Source: Variovorax boronicumulans
Lineage (GTDB): Bacteria > Pseudomonadota > Gammaproteobacteria > Burkholderiales > Burkholderiaceae_C
Length of the DNA: 64,000 nt
Assembly: GCF_019352895.1 (NCBI RefSeq)
Contig: NZ_JAAAFX010000004.1
Location: forward strand, 520,122 to 584,121
Direction of reading: 5' to 3'
The notes beneath the pieces are model-generated. The model was not told the DNA's origin. It did not search any database and saw only the letters and a list, made by a program, of their open reading frames with translations. The translations under genes and the position numbers were made by a program. Positions 45,121-53,233 of the stretch are shown piece by piece (the first letter of the stretch is position 1; every line of letters begins with the position of its first letter).

Positions 45121-46068
45121 TCATCGCCCCGCCTTGGCCTGGCGCAGGTTGTCCTTCAGATGCGCGGGCACGCGCTCGTCGAAGCCCAGCGCCACGCGCC
45201 GCACCTCGGGCGTGTCGGTGGGCGCATGGCCCACGCCGAGCGCGCTGGCGCGCGGCGCGTCGATGGCCACCACCGTGCCCTCGACCCGGCCGATGCCGGT
45301 GATCTCGCAGGCCACCACGTCGCCCGCATCGACCGAACGCGAATGGCAGGGCGTGCCCATGAGGATCACGTCGCCCGGCACCAGCGTGATGTGGCGCGCG
45401 ATGTCGGCGATCACGTAGTGCGGGCCCCAGATCGTCTCGTCGCCGATGTGGGCTTCCTGCACCACGCGGCCGTTGACCGTGGTGCGCAGGGTCTGGGCGA
45501 ACAGGTCGACGCCGCGCACGATGCCGGGCCCGATGGGCAGCAGCGTGTCGGCGCCTTTGACGCGCAGCATCGAGCCCTGGTCGGTGTCGCGGAAGTCCTG
45601 CAGCCCCATGTCGAGCGCGGGACAGAAGCCCTCGATGAAGTCCCAGGCCTCGTCGGGCGTGACGTTGCGGCAGGTCTTGCCGATCACCACCGCGTACTCG
45701 CCCTCGTAGTTGAGGTACTTCACATCGGCCGGCTTGAGGATCTGGCCGCCGTGGCCGTTGAGCGCCGTCGGCGGCTTGGTGAAGTAGGTCGGCGTCTCGC
45801 TGGGCTTGGGCTTGTTGCGCGTCTCGTGGCTGCGCGAGCGGTAGGAGATGTGGACCGCGATGATCTTGCTGGGCGAGACCGGCGGCAGGTAGTGCCGGCC
45901 TTCGGCCTCGAGCAGCCGGCCGTCGTCGAGCCGCAGCCGGCCGGCGTCGGCGCCCTCTTCCACCACCGTGCCCCAGAAGGCGCTGCCACCCACCAGCACG
46001 CGGCGGCGCTCGACGCGCGGGCCGCGCATCACCGCGGGCAGTTCATCAAACGGAAATTCGAAGTTCAT
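45121..46068 (-). CDS. hpaG: FAH-family isomerase/decarboxylase of the homoprotocatechuate pathway
   Basis: 315-residue fumarylacetoacetate hydrolase-family enzyme, likely the OPET decarboxylase/HHDD isomerase step (HpaG/HpcE). After a roughly 70-residue N-terminal domain, the catalytic core shows KIIAVHISYRSRSHETRN, YEGEYAVVIGKTCRNVTPDEAWDFIEGF and VPGDVILMGTPCHSRSVDAGD with metal-ligand carboxylates. E. coli HpaG is a fused two-domain protein; this is a single-domain form. The ATG at 46068 overlaps the hpaD stop as ATGA, and the gene ends the operon before an intrinsic terminator. Role assigned mainly from neighbours. Confidence 0.85.
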   Translation of the reverse strand: MNFEFPFDELPAVMRGPRVERRRVLVGGSAFWGTVVEEGADAGRLRLDDGRLLEAEGRHYLPPVSPSKIIAVHISYRSRSHETRNKPKPSETPTYFTKPPTALNGHGGQILKPADVKYLNYEGEYAVVIGKTCRNVTPDEAWDFIEGFCPALDMGLQDFRDTDQGSMLRVKGADTLLPIGPGIVRGVDLFAQTLRTTVNGRVVQEAHIGDETIWGPHYVIADIARHITLVPGDVILMGTPCHSRSVDAGDVVACEITGIGRVEGTVVAIDAPRASALGVGHAPTDTPEVRRVALGFDERVPAHLKDNLRQAKAGR

Positions 46069-46937
46069 GGCGTTCCCTGAAACCACATGTGGATGTTGCC
46101 GGTGCCTCTCGCGTTTTCATATGCGGAGAGCGTCTCGCCCGGCGTGCGACATTGCGCGCCGCCCAGCGCGCCCAGCATCTGCAGGTAATGCGCGCCGAAG
46201 GCCTCCCAGGGCAGGCGGCGGTACTCGGTGTCCCAGCGCTCGAGGATCTGGTCGTGGCGGCCCTGGCGCAGCAGCTCGATCGCGCCCTTGTCGCTCGCGA
46301 TGTTCTCGGGCCGCGACACGTTGCTCTCGTGGAAGATGCGCGGATGGTTGGGCTTCCAGTCGATGCCGTTGAACTTGTGGCTCAGCGCGCCCGAGGCGAT
46401 GAGCAGCACGCGCAGGTCGCTGCGTTCGATGGCCTCGCCGACGGCCTCGCCCGACTTCAGGAAGTGAGGCCACTCGCAGTTCTGGCACGAGCTCACCGTG
46501 ACCACCGGCAGCGCAGGCTCCTCGAAGCGCAGGTGCTTCACGAGGTTGATGGTCGGGTACTGCCGTCCCAGGTCGGGGTGGGCGATCACGCGGTTGTAGC
46601 CGCCGCGTTCGCGCGACACCGTCTCGATGGCCTGCGCCAGCGCCGGATGGCCGCGGTAGTCGTAGGGCACGCCGTGCAGGTACCAGGGCATCTCGTCGGA
46701 GGTGTACATGCCGCTGTACTGACGGCCGCCGTCGACCAGGTGGTAGCCGGTGGTGAACCAGTGGGTGTCGAAGATCACCGCTACGTCGGGCCTGGCCTCG
46801 GCGATCTTCGCGCGCAGCCGGGCGTAGCCGGCGATCAGGTCCGAGTCCTCGCCCGCGCCCTGGAGCCGGCGGAATTCCTCGCACTGCATCAGGCCCGGAT
46901 GGTGCGAGACCAGTGCGGCGCCAACGATCGTTCCCAT
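46065..46937 (-). CDS. hpaD: 3,4-Dihydroxyphenylacetate 2,3-dioxygenase (class III extradiol)
   Basis: LigB-type extradiol ring-cleavage dioxygenase, 290 residues, opening homoprotocatechuate between C2 and C3 with Fe(II). The N-terminal GAALVSHHPGLM and the later FDTHWFTTGYHLVDGG contain the His residues of the iron site; SGALSHKFNG and EAFGAHYLQMLGAL match the family end. It lies 14 bases after hpaE and overlaps hpaG by 4. Specific substrate is inferred from the pathway genes alongside; a protocatechuate-like substrate is less likely. Confidence 0.9.
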   Translation of the reverse strand: MGTIVGAALVSHHPGLMQCEEFRRLQGAGEDSDLIAGYARLRAKIAEARPDVAVIFDTHWFTTGYHLVDGGRQYSGMYTSDEMPWYLHGVPYDYRGHPALAQAIETVSRERGGYNRVIAHPDLGRQYPTINLVKHLRFEEPALPVVTVSSCQNCEWPHFLKSGEAVGEAIERSDLRVLLIASGALSHKFNGIDWKPNHPRIFHESNVSRPENIASDKGAIELLRQGRHDQILERWDTEYRRLPWEAFGAHYLQMLGALGGAQCRTPGETLSAYENARGTGNIHMWFQGTP

Positions 46938-46951
46938 GTGTTGTTTCCTTT

Positions 46952-48421
46952 TCAACGGTGGCTGAAACTGGCCTTGAAAGGCTTCTTCGGGACCACGACA
47001 TCCTTGACGTCGCAGAAGAACTCGAAGCTCCAGTCGCCCCCCTCGCGGCCCACGCCGCTCCTCTTGATGCCGCCGAAGGGCGCGGCCAGGTCGCGGATGC
47101 CGAAGCTGTTGACCCAGATGAAGCCGGTGCGCACCCGCTGCGCCACCGCCGTCGCATGCGCGGTCTCGCCGTAGCAGACGCCGCCCAGGCCGTAGTCGGT
47201 GCCATTGGCCAATGCGATGGCCTCGTCGTCGTCGGCAAAGGTCTGCAAGGTGAGCACCGGTCCGAAGACCTCGTTCTGCACGATCTCGTCGTCCTGCTGC
47301 AGGCCGGTGAGCATGGTGGGCTGGAAGTACTGCGCGCCGAAGCCGTGCCTGGCGCCGCCCCACAGCAGCTGCGCGCCGCCGGCCACCGCGCGCTCGACGA
47401 AGCCGGCCACGCGCTCGACCTGGCGCGGATGGATGATCGGCCCGACCTCGGTGGATTCCTCGCGCGGATCGCCGACCGTGAGCTTCTCGACGTGGCCGCG
47501 CATCGCGGCGACGAAGGCCTCGGCCACCTTCTCGTGCACCAGGAAGCGCGTGCCCGCGAGGCAGACCTGGCCCGCGTTGCGGTACATCAGCGCGCCGGTC
47601 GCGGCGGCGGCCTCGAGGTCGGCGTCCTCCAGCACGATGAAGGGGCTCTTGCCGCCCAGTTCCAGGCTGCAGGGCACGAGGTTGGCGCCGGCCGCCTGCG
47701 CGATGGTCCTGGCGGTGGGCACCGAGCCGGTGAAGGACACGCGGGCGATGCGCGCGTCGGCCACCAGCGCGGCGCCGGTGCGCGCGCCCGTGCCCTGCAC
47801 CACGTTGAACACGCCCGGCGGCAGGCCGGCCGCGTGCGCGGCATCGGCCAGCAGCGAGCAGGTCAGCGGCGCCCACTCCGGCGGCTTGAGGATGCAGGTG
47901 TTGCCGGCCGCGAGCGCGGGCCCGAGCTTCCAGGTCGAGAGCATCAGCGGCGCGTTCCAGGGCGTGATGATCACCACCACCCCGGCCGGGTCGTGGCGCA
48001 CGATGTGATGCGCCTGCTCGGTGTCGATGGGCCGGTCCTGCAGCGTCAGCGCGTGCTGCGCGAACCAGCGGATGTTGAGCATGGCGCGCGGCACCACGCC
48101 GTGGCGCATGCGCGAGAGCAGCACGCCGGCGTCGTTGCTCTCGAGCAGGCAGAAGGCCTCGGCGCGCTGGCCGATCTCCTCGGCGAAGCGGTCCAGCAGC
48201 GGCTGGCGCTCGGCCGCCGTCAGCGCGCTCCAGGCCGGAAAGGCCTTCTGCGCGGCGGCGATCGCGGCCTCGACATGCGCGGCCGTGCCTTCGGCGATCC
48301 GGCCCAGCAGGCGCTGGTCGATCGGGCTGTGCAAGTCGAAATGCTGGTCGGACGGCACGCGGCGGCCGTCGATGTAGTGGTCGGGGGACACGGCGATGCC
48401 GGCCACGTCGAGGGTTGTCAT
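46952..48421 (-). CDS. hpaE: 5-Carboxymethyl-2-hydroxymuconate semialdehyde dehydrogenase
   Basis: Aldehyde dehydrogenase superfamily enzyme, 489 residues, oxidising the ring-cleavage semialdehyde with NAD. Active-site motifs are intact: LELGGKSPFIVL (catalytic Glu) and NAGQVCLAGTRF (catalytic Cys), plus FTGSVPTAR for cofactor binding and WVNSFGIRDLAAPFGGIKRSGVGREGG at the end. Closely spaced with hpaD downstream; separated from hpaH upstream by 150 bases that hold a family B repeat. GAAGG precedes the ATG. Confidence 0.91.
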   Translation of the reverse strand: MTTLDVAGIAVSPDHYIDGRRVPSDQHFDLHSPIDQRLLGRIAEGTAAHVEAAIAAAQKAFPAWSALTAAERQPLLDRFAEEIGQRAEAFCLLESNDAGVLLSRMRHGVVPRAMLNIRWFAQHALTLQDRPIDTEQAHHIVRHDPAGVVVIITPWNAPLMLSTWKLGPALAAGNTCILKPPEWAPLTCSLLADAAHAAGLPPGVFNVVQGTGARTGAALVADARIARVSFTGSVPTARTIAQAAGANLVPCSLELGGKSPFIVLEDADLEAAAATGALMYRNAGQVCLAGTRFLVHEKVAEAFVAAMRGHVEKLTVGDPREESTEVGPIIHPRQVERVAGFVERAVAGGAQLLWGGARHGFGAQYFQPTMLTGLQQDDEIVQNEVFGPVLTLQTFADDDEAIALANGTDYGLGGVCYGETAHATAVAQRVRTGFIWVNSFGIRDLAAPFGGIKRSGVGREGGDWSFEFFCDVKDVVVPKKPFKASFSHR

Positions 48422-48500
48422 GGGTACACCTTCACAAGTCGGTTGTCCATTGCGCTACACGCCGCCCGCAGCCGACGAAACGGGTGCAGCCAAGGCGAGA

Positions 48501-48553
48501 GATACCGCGGAACCGGCTTTGCCGGGCCGCTGGTATCGCCACCTTGAGGGGGT
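48501..48553 (+). repeat. Intergenic repeat family B, copy 3
   Basis: ATACCGCGGAACCGGC, TTT, GCCGGGCCGCTGGTAT (48501-48535), followed by CACCTTGAGGGGG. Matches copies at 29374 and 38978 (inverted), with compensatory changes at the base of the stem (ATACC/GGTAT here against ACACC/GGTGT there). It lies within the hpa operon between hpaH and hpaE. Confidence 0.75.
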
Positions 48554-48571
48554 TCGGGGGTGGGCTTCATT

Positions 48572-49375
48572 TCAGACGAAGCGGACGGAGATGGAGCCGA
48601 GCGGCCCGTAGTCCGCATGGAACACATCGCCCGCCGCACAGGGCACGGGCCGGGTGAACGAGCCGCCCAGCACGATCTCGCCGGCGTCCAGGCCCTGGTC
48701 GAAGGCCGCGAGCTTGTTGGCCAGCCAGGCCACGCCGTTGGCCGGGTGGTTGAGCACCGCGGCGCCCAGGCCCGATTCCTCGATCACGCCGTTCTTGAAC
48801 AGCAGCGCGCCGGCCCAGCGCCAGTCGACCGCATCAGGCCGCATCGGCCGGCCGCCCAGCACGATGGCGGCATTGGCCGCGTTGTCGGCGATGGTGTCGA
48901 GCACCTTGCGCGGCGCCTTGGTCTCGCGGTCGAACTGCTCGATGCGTGCGTCGATCAGTTCCAGCGCGGGCACCACGTAGTCGGTGGCGTTGAGCACGTC
49001 GAACAGCGTCACGCCCGGGCCCTTGAGCGGCTTCGCGAGGATGAAGGCGAACTCGGTCTCGAAGCGCGGCACGATGAAGCGGCTCGCCTCCACCTCGGCG
49101 CCGTCGCGCAGCAGCATGTCGTCGAGCAGGGTGCCGTAGTCGGGCTCGGTGATCTGCGAGGCCAACTGCATCGCGCGCGAAGTCAGGCCGATCTTGTGGC
49201 CGATCACGCGCCGGCCCTCGGCCAGGCACAGCTTCATCCACTCGGCCTGGATCGCGTAGCTGTCCTCGATGGTCATCGTGGGATGGCGGCGCGAGAACTG
49301 TGCGAGCTGCACGCGACTGCGCTGCGACTGCTGCAGTTCGCGCGCCAGCGCGGCGTGGATCGACGCATCGAGCAT
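48572..49375 (-). CDS. hpaH: 2-Oxo-hept-4-ene-1,7-dioate hydratase
   Basis: Hydratase of the HpaH/MhpD/FAH-like family, 267 residues, adding water to 2-oxo-hept-4-ene-1,7-dioate. Typical features: [32 protein letters not shown] near the N-terminus, [19 protein letters not shown] with metal-binding Glu residues, and the end [14 protein letters not shown]. The ATG at 49375 has GGAGA about 7 bases upstream; the longer frame reads through the promoter region. First gene of the operon. The aldolase HpaI and isomerase HpaF that flank this step in other bacteria are absent here. Confidence 0.92.
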   Translation of the reverse strand: MLDASIHAALARELQQSQRSRVQLAQFSRRHPTMTIEDSYAIQAEWMKLCLAEGRRVIGHKIGLTSRAMQLASQITEPDYGTLLDDMLLRDGAEVEASRFIVPRFETEFAFILAKPLKGPGVTLFDVLNATDYVVPALELIDARIEQFDRETKAPRKVLDTIADNAANAAIVLGGRPMRPDAVDWRWAGALLFKNGVIEESGLGAAVLNHPANGVAWLANKLAAFDQGLDAGEIVLGGSFTRPVPCAAGDVFHADYGPLGSISVRFV

Positions 49376-49437
49376 GGGGGTGTCTCCGTCTTGGGGTTCA
49401 GGGTGCGGGCCACGAGTTTCGGCCGCGCACTGCGCCC

Positions 49438-49471
49438 TCACAAGCAATGGTTTCGGAGACATTCACAAGCA
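49438..49471. promoter_or_regulatory. Direct repeat in the hpaH/DUF1161 divergent promoter
   Basis: TCACAAGCA occurs at 49438-49446 and 49463-49471, 25 bases apart (about 2.4 helical turns), upstream of hpaH and of the divergent DUF1161 gene. A further TCACAAG lies just before hpaE at 48430-48436. A regulator-binding site is plausible but unproven. Confidence 0.35.
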
Positions 49472-49570
49472 GAGATTGCGAATTGAGGAAGCGCCGGGTC
49501 CGCGCCAGTCCGCGCGGCTGAAGCATTCAGTTGCAGGCGGGGGACTGGATGCTGGCAACCTCTGGACTTC

Positions 49571-49945
49571 ATGGAAAAAAGAAATCTCCTTCAACGACAC
49601 GCTTCCGCCTGGCCATACCTCGGGCTGGCGGCCCTGATGCTCACCGGCGCCGCCCACGCGCAGAACAACACCGGCGCGAGCTGCGAGACGCTGCGCGCAC
49701 AGATCGAGTCGCGCATTGCCGCGGCGGGCGTGGCGCACTTCAGCGTCACCACGGTCGACGCCAACGCCACCGCGAAGGGCAAGGTCGTGGGCAGTTGCGA
49801 GCTGGGCTCGAAGAAGATCGTCTATGAGACGACCGACGCCACCGGCCCCTCGCAGAGCACGGCGGCCCCGAAGCCGCGCGGTGCGGCCATCGTCACCGAG
49901 TGCCGGGACGGTTCGGTCTCGATGGGTGGGGACTGCCGGAAGTAG
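49571..49945 (+). CDS. DUF1161 domain-containing periplasmic protein
   Basis: 124-residue secreted protein with a signal peptide ending near GAAHAQ. The SCETLRAQIESRIAAAGVAHFSV stretch, VVGSCELGSKKIVYE and the C-terminal ECRDGSVSMGGDCRK match DUF1161; four Cys in the mature part likely pair. The function of the family is unknown. It is monocistronic and divergent from the hpa operon. A run of A residues follows the ATG, and the start is not strongly supported by a ribosome site. Confidence 0.85.
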   Translation: MEKRNLLQRHASAWPYLGLAALMLTGAAHAQNNTGASCETLRAQIESRIAAAGVAHFSVTTVDANATAKGKVVGSCELGSKKIVYETTDATGPSQSTAAPKPRGAAIVTECRDGSVSMGGDCRK

Positions 49946-49950
49946 CGCGC

Positions 49951-50394
49951 TCAGCCCGCGCCGTCAGCGCGCGAGGCCAGCAGCAGGTAGGCCCTGTCGC
50001 CCTCGCCCCCGCGGCCGATTTCGGTGAAAGCACACGCGCCATAGAAGCCCAGCGCCGCTTCGTTGCGGCTCAGGCACTTGAGCACGAAGCGCGTGCGAGG
50101 CCAGCCCGGCAGCGCATGCAGCAGGGCCCGGCCCACGCCGCGCCCCATCCATGCACGGTCCACATACAGGTGATGGATGAACTGCTCGGGCTCCCAGAGC
50201 GCGATGAAGCCGACCGGCCGCGCCGCCTCGTCCTGCGCCACCCAGAGCCTTTCGTCCTGCGTCTGCGCGTCGAAGTCGGCCAGCGCAAAGGCCTCGGCGG
50301 GCTGCCACACGAAGGTCTCGCGGCGCGAGCGCAGGAACAGCGCGCGCAGCGCGGGGGCGTCGGCGGCCTCGGCGCCGCGGATGGTGATCGTCAT
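49951..50394 (-). CDS. GNAT-family N-acetyltransferase
   Basis: 147-residue single-domain acetyltransferase. The acetyl-CoA loop is in MGRGVGRALLHAL, and the end NEAALGFYGACAFTEIGRG is typical of GNAT proteins. The ATG overlaps the TGA of the upstream LysR gene as ATGA (50391-50394), so they are coupled. Acceptor unknown. Confidence 0.9.
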   Translation of the reverse strand: MTITIRGAEAADAPALRALFLRSRRETFVWQPAEAFALADFDAQTQDERLWVAQDEAARPVGFIALWEPEQFIHHLYVDRAWMGRGVGRALLHALPGWPRTRFVLKCLSRNEAALGFYGACAFTEIGRGGEGDRAYLLLASRADGAG

Positions 50395-51308
50395 GCGCCG
50401 GCCTCCTCGGCCTCGCCCTTCTTGACCAGAAACTCCACCATCTTCGCGGCCGCGGGCTGCAGGCTCTCGGCCTCGCGGTAGCAGATCGCGAAGCGCCGCC
50501 GCGCCCATGTCTCCTGCAGCGGGATCACCTTGACCATGCCCATGCGTGCGGAGGCCAGGCCGACCTGGCGCGGGATCACGCTGATGCCCAGGTTGGCCGC
50601 CACCACGCGCAGCGCGGCGTCGAAGTTCGACACCACCACGCGGTAGCTCAGCGTGCGGCCGGCGCGCGCCGCAGCGCGGTGCAGCATGGTGTGCACCGCC
50701 GTGGCCGGGGGCAGGCCCACGTGCTCGAAGTCCAGCGTCTGCTCGAAGCGCAGCGTGCGCCTGCGCGCCAGCGGATGGTCGGGGTGCACCGCCACCGCGA
50801 GCTCGTCGCGCCGGTAGGGCCGGTGCTGCAGGCCCTCGAAGCCGATGCTGTCCCAGCACACGCCCAGCGACGCGCTGCCCTCGCGCACCATGCGCACCAG
50901 GTCGCGCGAGAAGCGCTCCTCGATGTCGACCTTGATGTCGCGATGCGCCGGCTCGCGCATGAAGGCCGCCACGTCGTCGAGCAGCGATTCGGCGATGGCC
51001 GAGGCGCTGGCCACCAGCCGCACCTGGCCCCGGATGCCGCCCGCGAAGGCCGCCACGTCGGACTCGATGCGCGCCAGGGTGAACAGCAGCGTGCGCGCAT
51101 GCTCCAGCAGCGCCAGCCCGGCCGGCGTGGGCTCGACGCCGCGCCGCCCGCGCACCAGCAGCGGCGCGCCCAGCTGATGCTCGAGCTGGGCGATGCGCTT
51201 GCTGATGGCCGAGGGCTCGATGTGCTCCTGCGCCGCCGCCTGCTTGATGCTGCGGTGGTCGCACACGGCCACCAGCAGCCGCAGGATCTTGAGATCGAGG
51301 TCTTGCAT
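50391..51308 (-). CDS. LysR-family transcriptional regulator
   Basis: 305-residue LysR regulator. The winged helix-turn-helix occupies residues 1-60 (LDLKILRLLVAVCDHRSIKQAAAQEHIEPSAISKRI), followed by the effector-binding domain with GGIRGQVRLVASASAI and VVAANLGISVIPRQ. It diverges from the HMG-CoA-lyase-like operon across a 128-base region containing dyad sites and is the probable regulator of that operon. The inducer is unknown. Confidence 0.93.
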   Translation of the reverse strand: MQDLDLKILRLLVAVCDHRSIKQAAAQEHIEPSAISKRIAQLEHQLGAPLLVRGRRGVEPTPAGLALLEHARTLLFTLARIESDVAAFAGGIRGQVRLVASASAIAESLLDDVAAFMREPAHRDIKVDIEERFSRDLVRMVREGSASLGVCWDSIGFEGLQHRPYRRDELAVAVHPDHPLARRRTLRFEQTLDFEHVGLPPATAVHTMLHRAAARAGRTLSYRVVVSNFDAALRVVAANLGISVIPRQVGLASARMGMVKVIPLQETWARRRFAICYREAESLQPAAAKMVEFLVKKGEAEEAGA

Positions 51309-51324
51309 GGGCTGGATGTGAGAG

Positions 51325-51384
51325 ATTCCGATCCGGAATTTTGCCTGTTCCCATTTACCACTTTAGCCAGCGATCGGGAATTCC
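51325..51384. promoter_or_regulatory. Putative LysR binding sites in the divergent promoter
   Basis: ATTCCGATCCGGAAT at 51325-51339 has perfect 5-bp arms (ATTCC/GGAAT) and fits the T-N11-A rule of LysR operators. GGAATTCC at 51377-51384 repeats the same half-sites in the opposite order about 48 bases away, closer to the lyase gene. Together they resemble a recognition site plus an activation site. Confidence 0.5.
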
Positions 51385-51436
51385 TATAGTTCTCCGACAG
51401 CGTGCCGCAGCCTGCGGCCCGACCCGGAGACACACG

Positions 51437-52372
51437 ATGAATGGATTGCCCGCCCGCGCCACGGTGCGCGAAGTCGGCCTGCGCGACGGCCTGCAGAGCA
51501 TCGCCACGGTGCTGCCGACCGAGCGCAAGCGCGAATGGCTGCGCGACGCGGTGGCCGCGGGCCAGCGCGAGATCGAGGTCGGCTCCTTCGTGCCGGCGCG
51601 CCTGCTGCCGCAGCTGGCCGACACGGCCGAGCTGCTGGCCTATGCCAAGACCCTGCCGGGCCTTTCGGCCTCGGTGCTGGTGCCCAACCTGCGCGGCGCC
51701 GAGAGCGCGCTCGAGGGCGATGCCGACCTGATGATCCTGCCGCTGTCGGCCAGCCACGCCCACAGCCTGGCCAACCTGCGCAAGACGCCCGACGAGGTGG
51801 TGGCCGAGCTGGGCCGCATCCGCGCGGCGCGCGACGCCTCGGGCCGCAAGACGCTGATCGAGGGCGGCGTGGGCACGGCCTTCGGCTGCACACTGCAGGG
51901 CGCGGTCGAACCGGCCGAGGTGCTGCGCCTGCTGCAGGCCCTGCTCGATGCGGGTGCCGACCGCGTGAGCCTGGCCGACACCGTGGGCTATGCCGACCCG
52001 CTGTCGGTGAGCCGGCTGTTCGATCAGGCGCTGAAGATCGCCGGCGACCGCTTCTGCTGCGGCCACTTCCACGACACGCGCGGCCTGGCACTGGCCAACG
52101 TGCTGGCCGCGGCGCAGCTGGGCGTGAGCCGCTTCGACGCCTCGCTGGCCGGGATCGGCGGCTGTCCGCATGCGCCCGGCGCGAGCGGCAACGCCGCCAC
52201 CGAGGACCTGGGCTTCATGCTGGCCGCGATGGGCATCGACACCGGCCTCGACATGGACGCGCTGCTCGCGCTGCGCGCCAAGGTCGCGGGCTGGCTCGCG
52301 GGCGAGCAGACGAACGGCGCGCTGTGGCGGGCCGGCCTGCCGAAGACCTTCCCACGCGCCGCGGCGCACTGA
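51437..52372 (+). CDS. Hydroxymethylglutaryl-CoA lyase-like enzyme
   Basis: HMGL-like TIM-barrel lyase, 311 residues, cleaving a 3-hydroxyacyl-CoA (HMG-CoA or an analogue such as citramalyl-CoA). Seen: EVGLRDGLQ with the metal-site Asp, IEVGSFVPA, the HFHDTRGLALAN metal-ligand His pair and the signature SLAGIGGCPHAPGASGN with the catalytic Cys. GGAGA precedes the ATG. Followed by a CoA-transferase and a Bug receptor, suggesting uptake, CoA activation and cleavage of a branched organic acid. The substrate is not identifiable; no enoyl-CoA hydratase is in the unit. Confidence 0.88.
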   Translation: MNGLPARATVREVGLRDGLQSIATVLPTERKREWLRDAVAAGQREIEVGSFVPARLLPQLADTAELLAYAKTLPGLSASVLVPNLRGAESALEGDADLMILPLSASHAHSLANLRKTPDEVVAELGRIRAARDASGRKTLIEGGVGTAFGCTLQGAVEPAEVLRLLQALLDAGADRVSLADTVGYADPLSVSRLFDQALKIAGDRFCCGHFHDTRGLALANVLAAAQLGVSRFDASLAGIGGCPHAPGASGNAATEDLGFMLAAMGIDTGLDMDALLALRAKVAGWLAGEQTNGALWRAGLPKTFPRAAAH

Positions 52373-52385
52373 AAGAAACGTTTCC

Positions 52386-53198
52386 ATGAGCACTTCCCCG
52401 ACCGCCACCGGCCTGCCGCTCGAAGGCGTGCGCGTCGTCGAATTCACCCACATGGTCATGGGCCCGACCTGCGGCATGATCCTGGCCGACCTGGGCGCCG
52501 AGGTCATCAAGGTCGAGCCGCCCGGTGGCGACAAGACACGCCAGCTGCCGGGCCTGGGCATCGGCTTCTTCCGCAGCTTCAACCGCAACAAGAAGAGCGT
52601 GGTGCTCGACATCCGCACGCCCGAGGGCCTCGCCACCGCGATCGAGCTGATCGGCCAGTGCGACGTGATGCTCGAGAACTTCCGCCCCGGCCTGATGGCG
52701 CAGCTGGGCCTGGACCACGCCACGCTGTCGGCGCGCCATCCGCGCCTGATCTACGTGAGCCACAAGGGCTTCCTGCCCGGCCCCTACGAACACCGCACCG
52801 CGCTCGACGAGGTGGTGCAGATGATGGGCGGCCTGTCGTACATGACCGGCCCCGAGGGCCGGCCGCTGCGCGCGGGCACCAGCGTGAACGACATCATGGG
52901 CGGCATGTTCGGCGCGATCGGCGTGCTGGCCGCGCTGCGCGAGCGCGAGCGCACCGGCCGCGGCCAGGAGATCCAGAGCGCGCTGTTCGAGAACTGCGCC
53001 TTCCTCTCGGCCCAGCATGTGCAACAGTTCCTCATGACCGGCGAGCCCGCACCGCCGATGCAGGCCGAGGACGGCAGCCCGACGCAGGTCGTGCTGCTGC
53101 CCCTGCTCATGGGTGGCCGGCGGCCGGGCGTGCGGCAGCCGCTGGCGAAGATCGGCGAGCACACCGACGAAGTGCTGGCCGGACTGAACGCGCGCTGA
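52386..53198 (+). CDS. CaiB/BaiF-family CoA-transferase, apparently lacking its central domain
   Basis: Family III CoA-transferase, here only 270 residues against the usual 390-420. The N-terminal part is normal: GVRVVEFTHMVMGPTCGMILADLGAEVIKVEPPGGD, SFNRNKKSVVLD, LENFRPG and ALDEVVQMMGGLSYMTG with the likely catalytic Asp. After LMTGEPAPPMQAE the sequence passes directly into what is normally the extreme C-terminus (DGSPTQVVLLPLLMGGRRPGVRQPL...GEHTDEVL). About 120-140 residues, corresponding to the small domain and linkers, seem missing while the frame is kept. It may be inactive. It starts 13 bases after the lyase gene. Confidence 0.8.
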   Translation: MSTSPTATGLPLEGVRVVEFTHMVMGPTCGMILADLGAEVIKVEPPGGDKTRQLPGLGIGFFRSFNRNKKSVVLDIRTPEGLATAIELIGQCDVMLENFRPGLMAQLGLDHATLSARHPRLIYVSHKGFLPGPYEHRTALDEVVQMMGGLSYMTGPEGRPLRAGTSVNDIMGGMFGAIGVLAALRERERTGRGQEIQSALFENCAFLSAQHVQQFLMTGEPAPPMQAEDGSPTQVVLLPLLMGGRRPGVRQPLAKIGEHTDEVLAGLNAR

Positions 53199-53233
53199 AT
53201 CCCATTCGATTGACACAAGACGGAGACAAAGAA

